NCBI GenBank assembly: GCA_027943335.1
Contig: BSBK01008844.1
Coordinates: 319,001 to 383,000 of the forward strand
Source: Chamaecyparis obtusa
Taxonomy: Eukaryota; Streptophyta; Pinopsida; Cupressales; Cupressaceae
DNA: 64,000 nucleotides
Reading direction: 5' to 3'
The position numbers and the translations under genes are program-made. Of this stretch, positions 57,936-64,000 are shown in pieces. Under the pieces are notes generated by a model. That model saw only the letters and a list, made by a program, of their open reading frames with translations. It did not search any database and was not told where the DNA came from. Each line of letters begins with the position of its first letter. Positions within the stretch are counted from its first letter, which is position 1.

Positions 57936-60409
57936 CTCTGAGAACCAATCAACATTATCCATCTGAAGAAATTCTACGCCTAAGGCATTCAGTGCTTGGT
58001 AAATGTCCTAAAAAAATCTTAAAATTTGGAAAAAGTCCTGAAAAAAATGAACATCTTGGTGAAAACCTAGCAATAGGCACCTTGATGATTCACAAAAAAA
58101 ATAAAAAAATATCAAAAATATAAGAAAAAATTAAAAAATATCAAAAATTCAAAAAAATTGAAAAATGAAAAATACAAAAAAAAAGAAAAAAAAAAAGAGT
58201 GCCTTGGTGAAAACCTGGAAACAGGCGCCTTGGTAGCAAAAATAGAATCTCTACCAAGATGGTGAAAACCCGGCAAACGGGTGCCACTTGTTCCAAACGC
58301 TCCATCTATCAGCACAATCTTGGTCTTTCCCAACTTTCAGTCTTACTTTAGTTGTACATATCTCCCGATTTATTTCAACATTTCCAGTTTTGAATAAGTC
58401 AGTTTGTACACCAATCAGCTTGTGCGTCTGTATCCTATCAATGTTCAAACTTGGGGGCAATCAATGTCATATCCTATGGTCTCCCATGTATCTTAGACGG
58501 ATCATATCTAGTCAAAGTCCTTTGAAGCTTCATGTGAGTTAGTTAGTCAGTCTTGTCTCCAGAAAGGATTTTGCATCTACAACAACGCAATCAAACATCA
58601 AAACTCAACTGAAAACAATCTGTGCTTCGTGCTTTTATCTCCTTGTATGCTTATTGATTCACATTGATATTTTTGCATATTGTGTCCCTTCCTCAATGAT
58701 GTCCTTTACAGGATTTAGAGAGTGATGACTGGGGGCATAATCTTTTCTTTGTCTTCTGCTTGTATGTGAAAATCTAACAACTTTGGAAATTCTGGATTGA
58801 AATGGTGTCCGACTATAAGAGCCTCTATCTCAAATTGGATGGCCATGCGTACCTCGACCATTGATACCCAAAAAATTCAAAGAAGTTTGATCTAACTGTT
58901 GTCTTTTTTTTGAGTGAGTTCTTTCTCCTACTATGAAATGTGATCTTGCCTAAGGATGTGAACGCTAAAGGGTCACTATGGGTAATTCACATTGGATTTA
59001 GATTGATCTCTTGACTGTTTGATGTGTTTGAACGCAAGGCATATTCAGGTCATCATGACGTTTATGTTTTGATGCTTATACAAATTGCTATATCAAAATG
59101 GACATGATATTCAGGTCATCCTGGCGTTTGTGCCTTGGTGCTTATATCTACTCCAACATTCTGAAAACAAATCAATATTCATATGTCCATGGTTGTATAA
59201 CCAGTGGGTGTTGTATTGATTCTTGTGCATACAAATCGATATTCATATGTCTATGGTTTCATGGCTAGTGGGCATTGTATTGATTTATCCAGTTACCTAA
59301 AATTTCAATGATGATAACAAATCGACATATGATCAGTGACTAGGTCCTATGTCTTAGGTTGCATTTCATTTTGCATGTCTCATTGCATTTTGCATGTTTG
59401 CATGATCTCACAATGATTAAATGAACTTCAATGCTTAAATGATTCTTCAAATTGCATCTTCAAGTCTAACAAGAACTGAATCTCACACGAAGGTTCCTCC
59501 AATGAAATAGCAAGTAGAATCCTTTTTCGGGATCAAAATTCAAATCTGAGATCATTCATATTATTAATTGCTTGCATAATCAACCTTCAATCATCATAGA
59601 AATCTAGTATTCAACTTAACTGATTATCTTACATCAAACTATCAAAATTTCAACTTGGTCAACCATGGTCAACTCATGGTCAAACCTAGTCAAACTTGGT
59701 GTTTTGGGACCTTCCAACGATGCAGAATGTGTTCTTGAATGTGTTTCACCACACTTCTCAAATCAATTAACATGCTTCTAAACTATAACGCTGACTTTTC
59801 TTGTCAAATTTCAATTTTAATCCCGAAGGGGCATGGTATTGCACATCATTCAAAGTCTGTCAATCAAATCTATCAATATCTTTCATCAGTAATCAAGACA
59901 AACAATCACATCTAGTTACTGATTCATCAAAAAAAAAAGACCTCATCGCTCGGGGCAAATCTATCATCACTTGGGGCATATCAGATTCATCAATCCATAT
60001 CAATCTGGTATTCTCTTAATCTTGTAATCCGTATCAGTTTTTGCAACCATCAGATCATAGTGTTCTTTCCTTGGTTCTTCGGCAACTGAAGGGTTTGGAT
60101 GTGATACCTGCTAGTTCTGCTAAGACAATCGAGTCTAGAACAGGTCACTCACTTCTTTGCAATCCTAAGGTTTGGAATCAAGCGTTTTGGACACTTTTTC
60201 ACAATCATAGGTTCATTTTCTGTTATAGTGAACATTATCTTTGGTCATTCAGGACCTATTATCTTCATATCAAATTCAATATCAATCAACTCCTATCTCA
60301 ATATCTTTCAATCGGTTTCTATCTTGAGATCGGTTTATCTTTTGAATCAGTTTCATATCTTTATCAAACATAGACTATCTTTGAACCACTGCACTTCGCA
60401 CAGTAATTC
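57936..60409 (+). other. 3' non-coding region of element B
   Basis: A-rich at 58,087-58,200, three of the six hairpins, and paired local duplications at 59,041-59,148 and 59,166-59,283. At 59,795-59,822 there is a 28-base near-copy of 53,387-53,414 that follows the 5' LTR. No ORF recognised. Confidence 0.55.
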
Positions 60410-60423
60410 AAAGAGGGGCAAAA
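60410..60423 (+). other. Polypurine tract of element B
   Basis: AAAGAGGGGCAAAA directly before the 3' LTR. Confidence 0.75.
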
Positions 60424-61633
60424 TGTAATACCCCAAAAATGGGCTATAAGTTCATTAACCTCCTACATCGACACATCGAATGAAATCGACATCAAAGTCC
60501 TAATCTAAGGCACATCTAAACATCATCGAATCATAATTGATTATCTTAAATTCTACATCAGGGAATATTCCTAGTAATATTCCTAATCATCATAATTATC
60601 TTTAATTTTATAATTATTTGGCAATAAATCACATTTATCCTAAGTTTGATTAATTGAATATTTTCATATTTAATTAATTAGATTTAATATTTGCCACTTA
60701 ATTGTTTAATTAAATTTAATTCTATCTATTATTAATTGTATTATTTAATTTTGACAATAAATTTAATATCATATGAATAATTGATTAAATTTCTATTTAA
60801 TTAATTAAAGCAAGTTGTCATTATTTAATAATATAGTTTTTAATAAAAGTTTGATTAAATAATTGATTAACCCATAAATCAATTGTTTTATTTTTAAAAG
60901 CAGTTAAGTTGAGCATAAATCACTTTATTATTAAATTAATTCATAAATAAAACATGTACAATCATAAAAGCAAACAACTATCAATTATCAATTAAAGCTA
61001 AACTCTATTTTGAGTTAAAACTTAGCTTTTGCATATTTTTGTGAGTTAATTATCCTTTATTTAAAAATAACTCAAAAATCAACCTGAGTTATTTGAGTGA
61101 TTTATGGCTTTTTCTCATGCACCTCCAAAGCCTTGGATTTCTATAAAAACAAGGCTCAGCTCTTCATAATTCATCTCTAAAATCTCTCAAATTTGCATCC
61201 AAGCATCTCATAATTTTGCAAGCTTACTTTCCCAAAGTCATCCACAAATTTGCACAATCATGCTGGAGAATTGGAATTGGGAGAATCAAAGCTCTTGCGA
61301 ATCAACATCTTTGTGAGATCAATCTTTTTTTTTCATATCATTCTTAGATAGTTTCATATCAAGTTTTTCATTCTTATTGCATAGAAAATCCAAAAAAATA
61401 GCTTAATTGCATTCAATTCATATCTAGATCAATTGCATTCAAATCCTTCATTTAGGTGTCGTCTAGGTCACTGATCTCAATTACAATCTAAGAACATCAA
61501 TCTTGCACCTATTAGAAGGAAGTAAATCGCTTGGTTAGATTAGTTTTCAATTTTGCATGATTTGATTATAGCTAACCTCTAATGTTTTACTGAGTGTTGT
61601 GTTTACAGATTAGGTACAATTTTCACACACACA
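60424..61633 (+). repeat. 3' LTR of element B
   Basis: 1,210 bp, TGTAATACCCC to CACACACA; matches the 5' LTR apart from two indels of tens of bases and scattered substitutions. Confidence 0.9.
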
Positions 61634-61647
61634 GTTTCCACCAATGA

Positions 61648-61660
61648 CAAAGGGGGAGAT
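61648..61660 (+). other. Terminal polypurine tract of element A
   Basis: CAAAGGGGGAGAT directly before TGTTGG of the 3' LTR. Confidence 0.8.
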
Positions 61661-62793
61661 TGTTGGCAATCTAGCTAAGTAGGTTATCATAATGTTGTCA
61701 TTATGGAAACATATACTCAACATTAAGACAACATGATCAGAGGAAGAAGTTTTGTATGAGCGCACTTGAAAATTGTCTAAGTATAACAATGTTTACTAGT
61801 CTTCACAGAGACAGTTTTGATTAGAGATGTTCACATAAGTAAGTTCAATTCATGTGCACTTGAACATAGATCATTCTATGTATATCAAAGCTACATTTGA
61901 AAGCACAAGTCTGTACGACATGTACAGAAAGAGATATTAATGTTTTACAGAGATAATGTTGAGCCGACCAGAACAGAGCAGCAGTCTGAATATAATTATA
62001 TTAAGTTAAGGGATTATTTTGTTTATCAAAATAATGACTTAACTAATTAGGGATGACATCCTATATCTTAACCCTAAGGCACCATATAATGAATTTATGT
62101 TTGGAGAAGAGTATGATGTATTATAAGCCGACATGAAGTTATTTTGTAATAGCTTGTATATAAGTAAGAATATTGTAATGCGAAGAATGATGAAAGTTGT
62201 ATGAAGTATATAACAGTTGTAAGAAGTTGATATATGATATGTATGATGTGAAATTGCAAATTGTAAAGAAGCAAGTATTGTGTAGCAGAGCAAAGAGCCT
62301 AAAAAGCTAGATTAGAATAATAAAGTTATACGACAACAGTAAAAGGTTTTTGTATCTTACATTCTATCTAAAGTTATCATTGTACATTGCATGTTTGGGT
62401 AGTGGTCTCATCTTGAAAACATATTTTTTTTGTAATAGAAACTCCTAACATGGTAGAGGCTTCTAACAAGGCCAAAGTCCTTTAACTAGGACAAAGACAC
62501 TATATGTATGTAATAGACTCCTAACAGGGTCAACATCCTTAACCGAATACTTTTGATTAGTGGATCAGTTGTGGGTATCATCCCCACTAGGGTTTTCCCT
62601 TGGCTAGGGTTTCCTCGAGAAAAAAACATGGTGTTATGAGTTCATTCATTTTATTTTTATGCTTGTTATTCAGTTTACTTAGGTTAGTTTCTTATGCAAG
62701 CTACAAGTTAATTTCATATATCCATAATTGGGAAAAAGTAAAAGTTTGTGAAATACTGATTCACCCCCCTCTCTATATTTTCTATTTCTAACA
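61661..62793 (+). repeat. 3' LTR of element A
   Basis: 1,133 bp, TGTTGGCAATC to TTCTAACA. Confidence 0.9.
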
Positions 62794-62798
62794 AGACC

Positions 62799-62880
62799 AG
62801 GTGGTATCATTCCTCGTCCAGGTTTTTCTACCTCAGCCTCTACCTTCTCTATAATTTGTGTTATCATTGATGAAGGAGAA
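62799..62880. other. Spacer between elements A and F
   Basis: About 80 bp of sequence that should join 39,600-39,800 across element A. Nothing recognised. Confidence 0.3.
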
Positions 62881-64000
62881 TGTTGTTTTGGGTTGTCATT
62901 GATGTCAATACACTATTGCTGATATTTTTGTTTGATATTATGATATGCAATTAATAATATTTTTCTATGTGTCTCTTTGCACAAATGATTAGGGTTATGG
63001 ATTTTGGACAACATGTTCTAGTATCTACGAGATATCTATCTTTAGGTTTTCATGAGTTTTTAAGCTCTAGATAGTACCCATTATTGATTTGGTAATTTTG
63101 TCTACCTATTACTATGTGTCTCTGTAACATGACAGTTGGTTGTTTCTCTACACTTTTTCACATGAATATTTTTTATTCCACAAATTTGGGATAGGACTAA
63201 GGATTGGATGAAATGTGTAAAATTAAGTGGACATGATATTGAATAATGTTTTTGTCAATTTATGGAAGCTAACATGGGATGTATTTTGAAATGAAATGTG
63301 TAACAATCTACCTCAACCGATAGTTTGGCCCTACCGCATTTAGTCAACATGAACTAAGCTTGAACTCCATATATATACATGAACATCCATGCATTGAAGT
63401 AGACAATAAAAAATAATAAGGAATAATAAAAGGGTGTGAACTAATGTGTGAAGACAAGAGGATATAAGTATTTCATAGATTTGGTGCAAATGGTTGTGCG
63501 AGTGGAAAAATAATGTTGAAGTATTTCATTTCTGTACTACAAGGGAACTGATCTCAACATACATCAGATGTATTTGTAATAGTTCATTCTTATATTCTCT
63601 TTTGTTTGTGAACCTCTTTTCTTCTTTGGGTGGTGAGATCTCTAGCAATGTGTTGTGTAGTGAGAATTGTAATATTATATAGCTAGCTCCACTACATTGA
63701 GAGAAAATACTCTTTGTCATTTTTCCCATTTGGGTTTTCCATGATAAATATTTGGTGTCTCGTGTGTTCTATGATTTTTGTGCATACATGTTTTATATTT
63801 TTGTAATTAAGGATAAAAGTTGGTGGAACTAATTAACAATAACATAAATGTTAAGATTTTATAGAACACTAATTCACCCCCCTCTCAATCTTTTGATTAT
63901 TCAATAATTGGTATCATAGTTGTGGTCCCTTATTTCATCTTAACCACCTGAGATATATCTTGGAAGGTTGAACAAAATGACTTCTATGCAAACACTAATG
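62881..64000 (+). mobile_element. Partial copia-like element F (5' LTR, start of interior)
   Basis: TGTTGTTTTGGGTTGTCATT at 62,881 resembles the start of this LTR type; near the end is TTCACCCCCCTCTCAATC, then ATTATTCA at about 63,903 and the primer-binding-like TTGGTATCATAG at about 63,908. The interior leaves the window at 64,000 (near ATGACTTCTATGCAA at 63,979). The start has not been tested by an LTR partner. Confidence 0.5.

Larger units (their letters stand above)
56575..58285 (+). repeat. Six dispersed co-varying hairpins in element B
   Basis: Motif GGTGAAAA, 4-bp hairpin, then TGCC or similar. Hairpin positions: 56,590-56,601 CCTG-GAAA-CAGG; 56,651-56,664 CCAC/GTGG; 56,692-56,704 CCTG-GCAAT-CAGG; 58,066-58,077 CCTA-GCAA-TAGG; 58,214-58,225 CCTG-GAAA-CAGG; 58,269-58,281 CCCG-GCAAA-CGGG. 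Stem bases change in pairs, loops are mostly GNRA-like. Confidence 0.75.
52148..61633 (+). mobile_element. Ty3/gypsy-derived element B, pol mostly deleted, TSD GTTTC
   Basis: 9,486 bp with LTRs of about 1.2 kb (TGTAATACCCC...CACACA), polypurine tract AAAGAGGGGCAAAA at 60,410-60,423, and exact GTTTC at 52,143-52,147 and 61,634-61,638. It carries a long low-complexity ORF, a 12-bp tandem repeat array, a gypsy integrase C-terminus and six hairpin repeats. RT and RNase H are absent. Inserted just upstream of the 3' LTR of element A. No standard primer-binding site starting TGG follows the 5' LTR. Confidence 0.9.
39806..62793 (+). mobile_element. LTR retrotransposon A without pol, carrying nested D and B
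   Basis: LTRs of 1,147 and 1,133 bp (TGTTGG...AACA), an initiator-Met-like primer-binding site after the 5' LTR, a polypurine tract (AAAGGGGGAGAT) directly before the 3' LTR, and near-identical flanks AGACT (39,801-39,805) and AGACC (62,794-62,798). Without D and B it is about 7.5 kb. It encodes a coiled-coil/CCHC ORF1 and a long ORF2 of unknown function; no protease, RT or integrase is visible. LTR termini and primer sites resemble copia elements such as E and F, so it may use copia enzymes. That dependence is inference. Confidence 0.88.

Noticed and set aside
40184..62293. Minus-strand ORF found twice (40,184-40,438 and 62,039-62,293)
   Set aside because: The two copies lie in the two LTRs of element A; apparent conservation is LTR duplication.

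Overview
The window looks like a stretch of a large, repeat-rich land-plant nuclear genome, and I infer a gymnosperm (probably a conifer) without being able to prove it. The evidence is one intronless pentatricopeptide-repeat (PPR) gene of the plant-specific DYW class, surrounded by about 55 kb of AT-rich, decayed, deeply nested LTR retrotransposons and LINE tails. No prokaryotic gene, CRISPR array, rRNA or tRNA gene was seen.

Layout. 1-1,267: end of an LTR cut by the window edge. 1,268-3,819: no recognisable gene. 3,820-6,114 (minus): DYW-type PPR gene, the only apparently intact host gene. About 6.5-17.3 kb: a probable LINE-derived host sequence carries a solo LTR (8,125-15,960, TSD TTACT). 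That LTR is itself split by a 6.5-kb LTR element G (9,296-15,762, TSD ATATC), and G holds a 133-bp retroposon (TSD of 15 bp). 17.3-18.9 kb: AT-rich, unassigned. 18.9-20.2 kb: second LINE-like tail. 20.2-37.9 kb: remains of a Ty3/gypsy gag (H, minus), split by a Ty1/copia element E (about 20,479-32,696, minus) and by a short gag-protease-only copia element C (33,747-37,385, plus, TSD GTGGT). 39,806-62,793: an LTR element A without pol, interrupted by a chromodomain gypsy element D (43,926-49,886, minus, TSD ATAGC) and by a gypsy-derived element B (52,148-61,633, plus, TSD GTTTC). 62,881-64,000: 5' end of another copia-like element F, running off the window.

How the parts relate. The insertion order can be read from reading frames and target-site duplications: D lies inside ORF2 of A, and dropping D makes the frame continuous across the junction; E and C both interrupt the gag of H; G interrupts a solo LTR of the E family. 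A, B, C and G lack most or all of pol, so they would depend on enzymes from complete relatives.

Three signals stand out. First, premature stops in C, D and A are mostly TAG where a CAG codon is expected, plus TGA for CGA and TAG for TGG, which is the decay expected from deamination of methylated C at CHG and CG sites. Second, element B carries six copies of a small hairpin whose stems co-vary (CCTG/CAGG, CCAC/GTGG, CCTA/TAGG, CCCG/CGGG), mostly with GNRA-like loops, which suggests a conserved RNA element. Third, element A couples a coiled-coil, four-CCHC-knuckle ORF with a long ORF2 of unknown function.
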